Assembly (NCBI GenBank): GCA_039720395.1
Contig: CM077826.1
Location: 17,919,053-17,983,052, forward strand
Reading direction: 5' to 3'
DNA length: 64,000 nt
Origin: Liquidambar formosana
Taxonomy: Eukaryota > Streptophyta > Magnoliopsida > Saxifragales > Altingiaceae
In this document: piece after piece, positions 21,625 through 33,717 of the stretch
Layout: every line of letters begins with the position of its first letter
How positions within the stretch are numbered: the first letter of the stretch is position 1
The notes under the pieces: model-generated
Database searches by the model: none
What the model saw: the letters and a program-made list of their open reading frames with translations, nothing else
Told to the model about the DNA's origin: nothing
Made by a program: the position numbers and the translations under genes

Positions 21625-22821
21625 ATGGATGACACTGAGGATGATGCAAGGTATCCTCCGAACTCATATGGTGTGAATCACCAGCAGGGTTATGGTTCTT
21701 CGCATCGCCCAAAGCTCCCTGTTCGGAATGCTTCGTATCCTCGGCCTCTAGGTAATCAATATGTCGATGATGACGAGGGTGAAGATGATGAAGAAGAGGA
21801 AGAAGAATTGGGAGAGGAAGAAGAAGACGACAATGAAGATAATGGTATTCGGCGAATGGACAAAGATGAGGAGGAGGATGATGACGACGACGACGATGAC
21901 AACAACAACAACGATGACGAGGATGAAGATGTTGAGAAGCGAAATGATTATAAGAGGAGGATTGAAGACGTTGATTTTGAAAGGCACCCAAAGAAGCGGA
22001 AGTTGAAGAATTTAATTTCCAGTTATGAATTTGCTCCTCGTGTAGCAGCGCCGTCGGCTGCAGCTCCTTCAGCTCCGAAAACATCGTTTGGGGGACGGAA
22101 TTCACTTGCGGATTGGACTGAACATGAGACATTTGTTTTACTAGATGCTTGGGGTGACCGGTTTCTTCAACATGGGAGGAAGAGTCTTCGGTCCGAGGAA
22201 TGGCAGGAGGTTGCAGAGAAGGTATCACAAGAGTCAAAAATTGAGAGGACAGATACTCAATGTCGAAACCGATTGGATACATTGAAGAAGAAATACAAAA
22301 AGGAGAAGATGACGTTAGGAGAGAGCAGTGGCGCCACTAGCAAATGGGTCTATTTTAAGAAGATGGATATGTTAATGTCATCTTCTGCACGACAATCTGG
22401 CCTCTCTTGTGGGTTGGACTCTGGAGAGTATGTTTTTATGAACCCTAGAGTTTATCTGAATCGCGCAAATGGGTTGGATGAGATGAGGGATAGCCCAGGT
22501 AATTCAGAATCTACTGAGGGCGAGGAAGATGACTCAGATGGACTTCCGCCCAAGAGGAGAAGGTTAGGAGGGGACAGTGGTGAAGGTTCTTCCTTTAGAT
22601 TGCTTGCAGATTCTATTCATAAGTTTAGTGAGATATATGAGAAGATTGAGAATAATAAAAGGCAGCAGATGGTAGAACTGGAGAAGATGAGGATGGATTT
22701 CCATAGGGATTTGGAGATGCAGAAGAGGCAGATTCTGGAGAGGGCACAAGCTGAGATTGCAAAAATAAGGCAAGGTGATGATGAGGAGAATGATGTCTCC
22801 GCCGAGAACATCAGTGGGTGA
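21625..22821 (+). CDS. SIP1-type trihelix transcription factor
   Basis: Single coding exon, 398 residues, start ATG at 21625. Residues 46-105 are an extreme Asp/Glu/Asn tract. A basic nuclear-localisation motif HPKKRKLK sits at 121-128. The trihelix DNA-binding domain covers about 162-250 with the spaced tryptophans W164, W176 and W193 and the fourth amphipathic segment KWVYFKKMDMLM. A second basic motif PPKRRRLG lies near 305, and a C-terminal helical coiled coil (about 330-385) includes the FSEIYEKIE and KRQQMVELEKMRMDFHRDLE stretches typical of the SIP1 clade (ASIL1/ASIL2 relatives, which repress seed-maturation and other genes by binding GT-type elements). Length and architecture are normal. 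Orthology within the clade cannot be settled from sequence reading alone. Confidence 0.92.
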   Translation: MDDTEDDARYPPNSYGVNHQQGYGSSHRPKLPVRNASYPRPLGNQYVDDDEGEDDEEEEEELGEEEEDDNEDNGIRRMDKDEEEDDDDDDDDNNNNDDEDEDVEKRNDYKRRIEDVDFERHPKKRKLKNLISSYEFAPRVAAPSAAAPSAPKTSFGGRNSLADWTEHETFVLLDAWGDRFLQHGRKSLRSEEWQEVAEKVSQESKIERTDTQCRNRLDTLKKKYKKEKMTLGESSGATSKWVYFKKMDMLMSSSARQSGLSCGLDSGEYVFMNPRVYLNRANGLDEMRDSPGNSESTEGEEDDSDGLPPKRRRLGGDSGEGSSFRLLADSIHKFSEIYEKIENNKRQQMVELEKMRMDFHRDLEMQKRQILERAQAEIAKIRQGDDEENDVSAENISG

Positions 22822-22990
22822 TGTATCTGGACCTGATTATCTAGCTTTAATGGTATTCCATGTATTGGCTGCTTTCTGTTGTATAATATTGGTGACCTTT
22901 TGTCCCTTTTGTTTTTAATTTGAGGCAATAAAGTTGCTAGGTACGGATGTATTTGAAAATGGTAGTTATAGTAGAAGTAATACATAACTT
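22822..22990 (+). terminator. 3' UTR and polyadenylation signal region of the trihelix gene
   Basis: AATAAA at about 22927, 105 bp after the stop, in T-rich 3' sequence. A plausible cleavage region follows within 30-50 bases. Confidence 0.45.
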
Positions 22991-25900
22991 TATAATTGCT
23001 TTCACTGTTTAATGTTTACATATATATTCATTTAGTTATGTCATAGCTAATTACTTTCCATGATGCTTGTTGAGGACATCTGTTTGTTGTTTTCTGACAG
23101 TCTTGAAGCTGGAAATTATGAATGTAAACAGTGTAATTGATTGGGCACTGTTTGGGTTTCCTGTGCAGTGAATGCCTAGGTGCATATTTTATCCAGTGCA
23201 TTCTGGGAGAAGCGGGAAGAGAGAGGGGGGAGGGGGACTTTAGTTTTGGGGGACTTTAGTTTTGGTAATTTAGGTTGAGTATTGTTCTGAGTTGTCAAAG
23301 TAATTAGTGGAACTCTCTCTCTCTCTCTCTCTCGTTTCCTGATATAAATCTGTCATGCCCTTCTCTTCTTTTCTTTCCTATAAGTCTGTTTGTGTTCATT
23401 CTGATCCAAGGACTGTGTGTTACTTGCTCCTGCCCTGAGATCTATGATGATATTTTTTTTAACGTTCATTGCATTAGAGGGTCCTTCAGAACCCAGCTTT
23501 TGGAATTTTGTTGTAATTTTTGGTACTTCCATATGTGATAGTTTTGTTGATAGCTCCAAGATCCGAAGTTCTCATTCATAGTCTCTGTAATTTTGTTTGT
23601 GTGTGTTTAAAATCCATGGTCAACTATCATTGTTACACCAAAAGGTGCTGATTATGGAAACAAATTCATTCCTGTTACGAAGCTACACAGCCTGGTTGCA
23701 GGATTGTTATGTCTATGAAAAGTTTTAGTTGGTTTTGTGTTTGATCGGAAGGAGGGGAATGGTGTGGAGTATCATATCAGTGTATTGAGAATATGAGATG
23801 GAATGAAGAAGTGGGCTTAGAATTCAAGTAAAAATGCCTCCTGGGCATCGCATAATGAAAAGACAACTGTCCCTGCAGTCAAAGGTTGTTACAGAGAGTG
23901 ATGTTCAAGGAAGACGAAGAGCACAAAATTTTCTTCAGAGGAATTCTTGTTGACTTTACTTGTTTTGGTTGGGTTGAGTGTCAATTGTAATGTTGTTGTC
24001 AAACTTGCCATTAGTAGTAGGAAGAAAGACTGCATATTGTTTGAACCTCCCACCCAGGAGAAGAGTCAGTTAAGAGGACTGTAGTGTGAAGTTGATGTCT
24101 TGTGAACCCATTAGAGATCATCAAAGCTTGAGTTGGTTCTTGTAAAGAGTGAAGGTATATTGTGACCCTACAAGAGTTTATCAGATTATCTACCCTTCTT
24201 ATTAAGGGATTTTGAATTAACTTTAAACCAAGAACGTGCTGAATTTTCAATAGCAACAACTTGTTTCCACCACATCTCTCTCTCTCCCTCCCCTCCCTTT
24301 GAAATTGTATGAAAGTATGCGTGAAGTATCCCATATCCTGTCATGATTTTTTTTTTTTGGTTACATGTTAGCTGCAATTGAGAGTAATTCATATGTTCCA
24401 CTCCACCTCTGCCCCCTCTTTATCCATTGGAAGCACCTCGTGATGCATGAGAGGATCTTCAAATTTACTTAGGTTGCATTTGGACTTTCCCATGGAAGTT
24501 GAATTGCTAATTTGTGTTTCATATTCTTCATTTTTACATGAATCCTATCCTTTATTGTTAACGAAACAAATTACAGGGATGGAAGCCATCATCATAAATG
24601 ACACTGAAAGGCTGAAAGCATGAGCGTCCTTTCATGAAATCCTGAACTAATTCTATATTATTGGTTGTGGCAATGGCTTCTTCTTCTTAATGGCCTTGTT
24701 TGGATGATGGATTTGTCCTTTAAAATGCCATTTAAAACACAAATGGAGCTTCATGGAAGCTTCAAGTACCATGAAACATCCAAATATGCCATAAATATCT
24801 TACTACTATTGCATCATCTGGATTTGCTTTAGTAGCTAGCTCGATGGCTGGCATATAATGTCGTATTACAACAAAAATACAATTCTAGAATGGCATTTAA
24901 TTTGAAGCTACTGAGGTTTGGGCGTCTCACCTCATCGTGTTGAGGGGTTCCGTAGTCCTCAGGCATGAATATAATGTCGTATTACAACAAAAATATCAGA
25001 CACGAAATTTTTTATTATATCTACAGACCAGTCTGCATAAAGGATTCTTCATGTTTTCTCTTGTAAGTTTGGAAAATTATATTTGGTTACTTTGCAATGC
25101 TAGTTCTCTTCTAATTGCTGCTTGGTTCTGTTTTGCCTCCTTCAGTCTCCATCCTAGACTTAAATATTTTGCATCATTAGGGTATGGAACTTTTAGCAGC
25201 AGGATTTCACTTCTGAAAGTTGTATTCCCGGGCTTGTGGGGCTATTTATTGTTGAGGCCTTATGCCAGTAGTTTCTTATAGTGATTTGAGTAATGTCAAT
25301 GCTTTTATTTGTGACCTATAGTTTTTATTTTTTATTTTTTTTGATGAAGAGACGATAATTTGTGACCTATAGTTGGTTGGCTTATGCGTTCACTATTTTC
25401 AGTTATTTCTTCACTCTGCAAACTATGATTTGGGTTGTGTTTTATAACCGTTTCTGGTAACTGGTACAAACAAGCCATTACACTGTGGTCACCCTTTCCT
25501 TAGAAATTTTAGAAAATATGATGCCTTGCAAAATGCGGTGGGAAATGGTGTTAAATGAGCAAGTAAGAGTATGGTGTTCTTAGGCTTCATCCTGTGCTCT
25601 CTTTGTCCATTTAATTCTTTAATTTACTACATTATTATTCATATATAAATCTGACTTCTTTAGCTTGTCCATAGATAGCAGTGTCTTGATGCATTCAGGT
25701 TCACTGAGTTGTGATGCCTTTATTTCAATAGAATTTTGATTCAAGGGGATGCCATTTTGGTGTTCCATTAAATTCAGAGTGAAGCATGTTTACCCATGGG
25801 CATATTTTTGAACAAAAGGGTATATTTGGAAGGTATAGTAACCTAACCCTTAACAGCATTGCATCCAAGAAGGCAAGATCTTGAGTTGTATTTCCAAGCT

Positions 25901-27870
25901 CCTCGTCAAAGTTCCAGAGAAACTTGGACAAAAGTCCTGCAGATCTGCTTTTAAAAGCTTCATCCAAGTGATTCACTTTGTGAGAAAGGACACGTGTAAG
26001 AGATTTAACAGAGGGGTATGGCCTTCTAACGAACTGACTTGACAAAAATGGATTTGCATAACCTGCCCTCTATAGTTGAGATTAAGGCTGAGTTGAGTTG
26101 GATACAAGTGATCCACTTATCTCAACAGAAGGAAAAATAAATTAATTAAATAAGCAAGTTCAAAACTATGTTGGACCTGCAGAATGGGATTTGGGTTTCG
26201 ATGTTCATGTTGGACTTCTAACAAACCTTGAAATTTAGCCTTCATTTGCTGCATGAAATTATAAATTACACCAAGATCAACACAAGATCAACTGTTTTCA
26301 TTAACTATATATATCTTCGCCACCATTACCAAATACCTGTCTATTGACTTCGCAAGACAAATTTTTCCAAAACCATTCTCAGGGTATAAGTTCAACAATT
26401 TTATTTTGTCATAAGAGAAATGGTATGCATGAATTCATGGGGTCCAAAACTTCATCACACAATTTTCCCAGTTTTAAATATACAGAAACAACTCTTGTTA
26501 GTTTTCTAGAAGAAAAAAAACTGGTGTTTGATCATCTCAAACTATTCTTCTAGCATTTTTACAGTACTTGTACACAAAGTCAGCCCAATCACCATCCTAT
26601 CTGAGAATCTTGATGTTAGTGCCTAGGAGTGATCCGCGATACTGATTCAAACAGTACCCCGAGCACTTGGAGAGTCAAATGTGGTCTTCTGCCATTTTTA
26701 ATAGAAGATGAAGGACTCTGATATAATCCAGCTTCGCTTCTGGTAAAATTTCTCCGACAAAGTATTCAGCATTCTACTAGTTTCTCAAAGTGTTGCACCT
26801 GTTTTGGTCAGGATCCCAATCAATATTGTGGCGTGAAATTTATGGCTTGTCCTCTGAACGTATTCTCACTTAAGGTAAGCTGGTATACATTAACCTACTC
26901 CTGGCTTTAAAGGGGCTTCCGCCTTTCATATTAACAGCATGGAGCCATGGACCACATATAGCAGTCTGACCTGTGAACAGGAGGTCAATCCCTTCATGAG
27001 ACTAATAAAAAGTACCTGATTTTCTTTACCAGATAAAAACTTCAGAAAAAAAAGGTTCGATTAATCTTAAGAGCCCAAATGCAAATGAATTTCCTACAAA
27101 TGCTAAACAAATTTATGGTGCTATTGAAAAGAAAACAAGTTAAGAACGTTGTACAATTATATTACTCTTTTCAATTTATCATGAACAATTCTAAATGTGG
27201 ATACAATTATTGCCATTCATATGACAGGGGTACCAGTGCCCTAAAACAACACAATTTCTAGTAATTGTGTCAGATCTGTAAGAAACATCTACACACAAGA
27301 ATAATCCCCTGGAATTGCAGAAAATACATCCAAGGGAACTCACAAAGGTTTTTTTTATTCTTTTGTTTTGTTTGGTTTGGTTTTGTTTTGTTTTGTTTTT
27401 TTGTTTTCATTCTTCTTCTTTTCATTCCTTGAGGAAAGCCCGGACAGGCCCTTGGGCTACACAACGGAGCACTCTCTTTTCACGTAAACTATCCAACCCC
27501 CCACTCTTCTTCCAAAACAACCCCACCCACAAAGGTATTAAGTAAGTTCACAATAGGAGTTTTAAGTCATCCTAGCAAGATCCTCTCCTCATTTTCCTAT
27601 GATATAGCTTGATTATCTTTGAATGATTCGAGTATTAATGCAGTTGGTTAGCTTTTCAATCCTTGGGGCAAAAAAAAGAGTTAATCCTTACTACATTTAC
27701 ACCTGTCTATATTTGTATGCTGAGAGTGTACGCACACACAGGAAAATTAAAAAAAAAAAAAAAAAAAAAAAGCGGGGTGTGGGGGGGTGTGTGGGGGGAA
27801 GGAAGCATGTCTTTGTGTAAGTTCTGTCATCAGTAATACAGTGAGAAATTGGCTTTATACAAGTTCACAA
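22991..27870. other. 4.9-kb intergenic region without supported gene
   Basis: Holds a CT run at 23316-23332, a short duplicated phrase ATAATGTCGTATTACAACAAAAATA (about 24857 and 24970), T/G low-complexity DNA at 27350-27410, and an A run with GT/G-rich tail at 27748-27800. Several ORFs of 60-115 codons occur on both strands, none with a family I recognise or a convincing exon structure. Part of the right side could be non-coding transcript downstream of the PPR gene. Confidence 0.5.
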
Positions 27871-27880
27871 TTAAACTATA

Positions 27881-28278
27881 CACAGACACATCACTAAATA
27901 CCACCAGAATAGAGCTGATAACCTTTTCAGAGTACATGAGAACAATATTACAGGAGGATAACCAATATATAACTGAAAAGTCAATCTTTGTACAAGATAG
28001 AGCTCATATGACTTCTATGAGTGCAGGGTGTTGAATAACTACAGAATCAAAAGCCCATTTGGACTAACTACAAGATTAAACAGACACATCACTAAATACG
28101 GCTAGAATAGAACCAATAACCTTTTCAGAGTATATAAGAACAATATTAGAGGTGGATAACCAATTTATAACTAAAAAGACAATCTTTGTACGAGATATAG
28201 CTCGTATGACTTTTATGAGTACAGGGCGTTGAATAACTACAGAATCAAAAGCCCATATTGGAGAAACTACAAGATTTT
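27881..28278. repeat. tandem duplication, two ~198-bp units
   Basis: CAGACACATCACTAAATAC, AACCTTTTCAGAGTA, GAACAATATTA, GTTGAATAACTACAGAATC and AAAAGCCCAT recur in the same order at 198-bp spacing, with about 10% differences. Confidence 0.85.
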
Positions 28279-28426
28279 ATTTATTTATTTATTTTTTAAG
28301 TAGGATAAAATTTTGGACTAACTACAAGATTTTTCTTCATAAAATTTTGGTCTAACTTTGAAAACATTCAAGGTGCATGCCAACCTCTCAGGCTCATGTT
28401 AATGAACATCTCCAGAGTATGACCCC

Positions 28427-28431
<5 letters not shown>

Positions 28432-28489
<58 letters not shown>
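28432..28489. repeat. (CT)n microsatellite
   Basis: About 28 uninterrupted CT units followed by AAAAGG. It is located downstream of the PPR gene. Confidence 0.95.
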
Positions 28490-28491
<2 letters not shown>

Positions 28492-28810
28492 AGGAATGGC
28501 TGTTAGTACTTCAGAATCCTTTTTAGAGTTATCTGGCTATATAAAGATATTTTATAACAAAGATATCAGTTCTCAACACTACTGTCATCATATACAGACA
28601 ATAGTATATAACAAGAAAGAGATGATGCGTCATTGTTTCCAATACCCTTTGTCACTCCATTGAGTCCAGCCTATAGTCTTCAACAATGGACAATCTTACA
28701 AGATAACCTAGATTAGACCAAGAAATTCAACTATGCACAAAAGCCTTATTTTCAGCGGACAAAACTGATAAGAAGCATTGAAAGACAGTTTATATCTTAC
28801 CAGGTCCGCT

Positions 28811-31293
28811 TCATAGTGTGCTGTGTCTACGATCTTCATCAATCTTACCCACTGCCTCAAGTATTGATGAATAAGTGATGAGATCATACTCAAAACCATT
28901 TGAAGTCATCTCTTTCATCAGCTTTGCAGCCTCCTCAAACATACCAGCACGGCTGAGACAGCCAAGAACAGTGTTATAAGAAACCGCATCTGGCTTAATC
29001 TTTGATTCCTTCATCTTTGTAAACATTTCCATTGCCCGTTTCGGGCCACCTGTCCTAGCCAAGCCATTTAGAATTATATTATGCGAGTTTAAGTCTGGAA
29101 TGCAACCATTTTCCTCCATGGTCCGAAGCAAGGAATAAGCTTCATCTATCATACCAGCCCTTACCATCCCTGACATGAGCGCGTTGTAAGTATAAATATC
29201 AGGACTGCACCCGAGTTCCTTCATCTCATTAAAAAGATCTACAGCCTCGCTGAGACGCCCACATTTCCCAAAGTGTTTGATCATCACAGCATAAACCCGA
29301 GCGCTTGAATATCCACAGTTCTCTTTTAATTCTTGAAACAACTCATTTGCAGCTTCATACCGTTTTGCTTTTCCAAGACTGTTAATCAGGCTGCAATAAG
29401 CAGCTGGACAAGGAGGAAAACCCTTTTCATCCATCTCCTCGAGAAGCAACAAAGCTTTCTCAACTCTATTTGTCTTGCAAAAACCATCGATAAGAATTGA
29501 ATAAGTAAAAGAGCTAGGGACTACACCATTCGCCTTCATCTTCTCAAACCATGAAGAGGCCTCAGAAGTTGGAGCTTTGGATTCGAATAGAACTTTAATT
29601 ACAGTGTTATATGTGACAACATTTGGTGTACACTGCAAAGATTCCATTTGTTCAAACAACTTAAGAGCTTCAGTCAAACGACCTACCTTCCCTAAAATGT
29701 TTATCAAATTGTTTATGAGCACAACATCTGGCTTACACCCCTCTTTAAGCATATTCAGATATATACCATAAGCCTCTTCAACCCTCCCAGCTTTTCCAAG
29801 CCCCCTTATCAATTCAGTATAAGTAAAGACTGTAGGGGAACAACCCTTGGCTTTCATCTCCTTGACTAGATCTAAAGCTTTCTCAACCCTACCCAACTTG
29901 AAATATATTCCCAATAAAGTTGTATAAATTTTTGCAGTGGGCTGCAATCCATTCTCCTTCATTTCATCAAACAACCTAATGGCAGAATCATCACGAGCCA
30001 ATTTCCCAAATGCCGATATAAGTGCACTGTATGTTACTGTGTCAGGGAAACAATTACCTTCATTGCACATCTCATTATAGAGCTCGTGTACTTTTTCATG
30101 ATGACCTTCTTGCATCAGCATCAAGATCATAGAGTTATAAGTGGTTGCTGTTGGTTTGCACTTGCGACCTTTGATCTGATAGAATATGGAGAGTGCCTTG
30201 TTCACCATCTTAGCCTTGCCTAAAATTTTCACAGTTTCAGATAATTCAGATGGACCAATAAGGCATGTACTCCGAACCATGTCTTGGATTGTCTTCCACA
30301 TTTCACCAACCAGTCCAGCTTCATCCAAGCAATGGATTAAAGCCATGTAGGTGGTGGAGTCATGCTCAAAGTTTCTTCTCTTTCCAGCCCACTTGAAAAA
30401 CTGAATCTTAACATTGATCTCAACATCTATCTTCAAAACTTGACGAACCAACCGATGATCCACTTTCAACTTTAGCACTTCCAAAGCCTTTTCCGCATCA
30501 GGCCCCCATTTGAATATTTTCAAAATCCTTATAAATCTCTCATCCAATGTTCGCACTGAGCCATCATTCCTTGATAGCTTTCGATTCATGGGCAAGTTTT
30601 GGGTTTCATCCCTTGCGTTTGGTAATCGGAACATGTGGACAATCTCATTTTCTGCTAAGATCAAATAATAAAATTTCATATAAAGAAAAAGAAAATGTAA
30701 AATGAACAAAAAAATATAGAGGCCATTTGTCAAGTGTAATGGTAAAAGTGCCAGGCTATTAAGCATGAAGGCACGTGTCTGAATCTTAAGAGCGACACTT
30801 TGTACTAAAAAATCAAAGGTTATGACCATATCTAGCTCACTCCTCCCAAGACCTCACTTGGCAAAACTGGCACCGGGTAATGGCCCTTTTTAAAAATAAA
30901 AATAAAAATTGAATTGAATTTTCTTACTCTTTTTTTTTCCCCATCTTTGCAAAAATACTGATAAAAATGTAGATTTTGTTCGAAGGAGCATCTAACATAT
31001 GGCTATGGAGAGAGAAAAACAACCAAACAAAATCGATTGAAAAACGAAGCATTTGATGGAAACCCAAATACCCAATTGCTATTACACAAAACCCAGTTGC
31101 GAGGTTTCATTGTTCATGAGTTTCTCTGTTGGTGCGTATATATGTATTTGTGTTTGTGTGTGTGTGTGTGTGTGTTTGAGAATTGAGATTGCAGGATGAA
31201 AGAATGAAGTCTACCTGTTTGCTTAATTCTCTGACAGAGATGGGGCAAAGTTGATATGGACCGCCTCAATGCAATAGACCCCCCCGCATTCAT
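28811..31293 (-). CDS. P-class pentatricopeptide repeat protein (Arabidopsis At3g16010-like)
   Basis: Exon 1 is 31293-31215 (26 codons plus one base: MNAGGSIALRRSISTLPHLC then QRIKQT) and exon 2 is 30651-28811, joined by a GT-AG intron of 563 bp. The total is about 639 residues. The exon 1 start was chosen because splicing restores QRIKQTENEIVHMF, which continues the conserved VRTLDERFIRI(L/V)KIFKWGPDA N-terminal block. A longer unspliced frame starting at 30829 reads intron and SINE sequence and is not the gene. Residues ~125-625 hold about 14 degenerate 35-residue PPR motifs (for example the repeated VTYNTVI/FTYSILIDGFCKTNRVEKAL type). There is no E or DYW domain, so it is P class. The Arg/Ser-rich N-terminus fits mitochondrial targeting. 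Such proteins bind organelle RNA for processing or stability. A donor CTG|GTAAGA just after the stop (28800) suggests a 3' UTR intron. Confidence 0.92.
30652..31214 (-). other. PPR gene intron 1 (563 bp) containing a SINE
   Basis: Donor CAAACAG|GTAGAC and acceptor TCTTAGCAG|AAAAT on the minus strand. The intron includes the Au-like SINE at 30722-30890 and a (GT)n tract at about 31158-31174. Confidence 0.85.
30722..30890 (+). mobile_element. Au-like SINE in the PPR intron
   Basis: Plus strand: tRNA-like head with AGTGTAATGGTAAAAGTGCC and GTGTCTGAATCTT, body ACTTTGTACTAAAAAATC, and 3' end CTCCTCCCAAGACCTCACTTG followed by CACCGGGTAATGGCCCTTTTT. It is inserted antisense to the PPR gene. Confidence 0.65.
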
Positions 31294-32258
31294 CTTTGCT
31301 GTTCGCCGTGACGTTGGTTAGTAAACAAAATCACACCATTGGCGCCAGAAAAGATACTTATAGAGGTCAAGGATTGTGTGCCAACGATATCTTGAACTGC
31401 TCAATCAAATGTTCACCGAATTGATTGACTAGTACAAGTGTGAGAGTGTGTGAGAGAGAGAGAGAGAGGTTCAAAAAATTAGACAAATACATACATATAT
31501 ATTTTATATATTAGAATAGATATGGAACGAAAATGGGGTCCGTAACGAACTTCCATTAATGGGTTTCTATTTTGAGTTCCAAGGGTTGCAGAAGATTGCT
31601 TGACACCAAAAATGGTTGCAGAATACTGCCCAAATCGAACAGGTGAGAGGTTATTACCATCAAACCGCACCGTTTTCGCCCTGTCCACAGAACGCACCGT
31701 TTTAGGGCTCCCTTTTCTTTCTTTCTTTCTTTCCTTTTCCTTAAAAATTAAACTAAACTACACGAAACTTCCTAGACCATAGGCTAATTTCACAGGAGCT
31801 TCAATACAAAACAAATAAAATAAAATAATTATTTAAACTATTAAATAATAACATCATATGATGTTCACATGATCTATTTTAGTTAAATGGAGGAATTTTA
31901 GATTGGTCATACTTTGGGAAAATAATTGCAATTCAATACAAATTACTACTAACTTCTTAGTAGATGAATGCTAACTTAACTAAGAATGTTATAAATTGTA
32001 ATTATTTACCCTAAGCCCGTCCAATCTATAATTTCCCCTTAAATTTTAAATGGCAACCAGACAAAAGAGAGTAAAATTTCACAATTTAATAGTTATGGAT
32101 TTTTTGTTAAGTTTTAAAGGTGGCCTGGGGGGATTTTATGAAACTAGTGTATAATTTAAGGAGTCTCATGTAATTTACTCTTTAATTTTTAACTTTCTTT
32201 CTTTTTTTGTAATGACAAAGGATTTCCAAAAGACGTACTTCACCTTTCATAATTACAA
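31294..32258. other. PPR promoter side and intergenic DNA
   Basis: GA repeat (GAGAGAGAGAG) at about 31454-31466, close to the likely PPR transcription start. The rest is AT-rich with no supported gene. Confidence 0.4.
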
Positions 32259-32267
32259 TAGAATCTA
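32259..32267. repeat. left 9-bp target-site duplication of the Mutator-like element
   Basis: TAGAATCTA, repeated exactly at 33709-33717. Confidence 0.85.
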
Positions 32268-33708
32268 GGGTAAAATACATCTACACCCCCTCTGTTTACT
32301 GACTATTACACTGTCACCCCCTATACTTTCTGAAATTACACTGCACTCCCTTACTTTAGAAAATAATATACATTTCCCCCCATTCGTCAAACAGCCGTTA
32401 GAGTTTTTTCCGTTTGTTGCTAATGTCAGCCAAAAATGGGTTTAAAATGCTCATTTTAACCTTCAGCCAAACGCTGCGTTTAGAAGAGGCCTTAAATGAA
32501 GTATAAGAAAAGAAGGAGAAGAAGCATCAAAGCTGCCTCATCGTCAGCCCCTCGTCAAAGCTCTTCACCGTGAAAGCTCTTCACCCTCACACCGTGAACC
32601 GCCAGCGAACTGCCGCCGCCTCACACCATCGCCAGTGAACTCACCTCACGCTCTCCCTCACCTTCACGCTATCCCTTCACACAGCCGGCGAACTGGTGCG
32701 GCTTCGCGGTGTGCTTCGCCGGAGACCATAGACGCCGGCATCCATGGCCGCCCCTCCCCCCGCCCCTTCAGATCATCCTCCCCCCCCCCCCCATCCATTT
32801 TGCCCAACTATGTGAGGGTTTGTAGAGAAACGAAAAAAAAAAAAAAACAAAAAAAAAAGATGCCAGATCTGAAAAAACGGGGAGAGGGGTGGCCATGGAT
32901 GCCGGTGTCCATGGTCTCCTTCCTTCTTTTTTTTTTTTTTTTTTTTTTCTTTTTAGGGGGGTAAAAATCACAGATTGTGGAGGCTGTTGGGTTTGCATTG
33001 GTTGGTTGTCTCCTTGAATTTTTTGTTTTTGCTGGCGGTGGGGGTTTGCTGCGGTGGTGACAGGTGCACGCGGTGGGGGTTTGCTGCGCCGTTGGTGGAA
33101 TGGAAGGTGAGGATGGTGTCAGATCGACGGTGATGATGCTCGTTATGGTGGGGCTTGCCGACGGTGCACGCGATGGGGGTTTGCTGCGGTGGGGGTTTGC
33201 TGCGCCGACGGTGATGATGCTCGTCGTGGTGGGGCTTGCCGACGGTGCACGCGATGGGGGTTTGCTGCGGTGGGGGTTTGCTGCGCCGACGGTGATGATG
33301 CTCGTCGTGGTGGCGCTTGCCGACGGTGCACGCGATGGGGGTTTGCTGTGGTGGGGGTTTGCTGCGTTGGGGGTTTGCTGCGCCGCTGGTGGAATGGAAG
33401 GTGAGGATGCTCGTCGTGGTGGGGGCTTGCCGACGGTACATGCGGTGGGGGTTTGCTGCGGCAGTGCATGTGAGGGTTTGGAAAAAAAAAAGAAAAAAAA
33501 AAAAAAAGAAAAGGAAACATAGAAGAGAGAGAGAAAGCAAAAGCACAAAACGATGTCGTTTAAAGAAGGGTAATTTGGTCTTTTTACATTTTCGTTAATC
33601 ACGTTAACGTTGGTGTTCTGACAAAGGGAGGGCAGTGTAATTTCAGAAAGCATAGGGGGTGTCAGTGTAATAGTCAGTAAACAGAGGGGGTGTAGATGTA
33701 TTTTACCC
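32268..33708. mobile_element. Mutator-like (MULE) non-autonomous element, 1441 bp
   Basis: The termini are inverted copies of each other for about 80 bp with very few differences, each starting GGGTAAAATACATCTACACC when read inward. They are flanked by the exact 9-bp duplication TAGAATCTA, the duplication length of Mutator elements. The inside has no transposase. It is strikingly GC-rich compared with the flanks, holds an internal inverted repeat (GGCATCCATGGCC at about 32740 against its complement near 32890) and an 81-bp minisatellite. Long minus-strand open frames across it (up to 281 codons) are repeat-encoded Pro/Ala/His/Ser-rich sequence, not a recognisable protein. It could be a Pack-MULE that captured a host segment. 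Confidence 0.85.
33076..33470. repeat. 81-bp GC-rich minisatellite inside the MULE
   Basis: GCCGACGGTGCACGCGATGG followed by GGGTTTGCTGCGGTGGGGG and GGTGATGATGCTCGTCGTGG recur at 81-bp spacing (starts about 33157, 33238, 33319), with a variant fourth copy at about 33429. Because 81 is a multiple of 3, several frames stay open across it. Confidence 0.9.
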
Positions 33709-33717
33709 TAGAATCTA

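Noticed and set aside
24937..25281. 114-codon plus-strand ORF downstream of the trihelix gene
   Set aside because: No recognisable domain, and it overlaps a short duplicated phrase. Probably chance.
25725..26045. 106-codon minus-strand ORF
   Set aside because: Composition is protein-like, but no family, start context or neighbouring exon supports it.
28432..28489. CRISPR-like regular repeat
   Set aside because: Simple (CT)n microsatellite in a plant genome; no spacers.
28811..30829. 672-residue single-exon version of the PPR protein starting at 30829
   Set aside because: Its first ~60 residues translate intron and SINE sequence. A clean acceptor at 30651 and an upstream 79-bp exon restore the conserved N-terminus.
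32635..33653. Several long open frames of 70-281 codons on both strands in the Mutator-like element
   Set aside because: They are low-complexity translations of an 81-bp minisatellite and flanking terminal repeats. Open frames in several phases at once indicate repeat periodicity, not coding.
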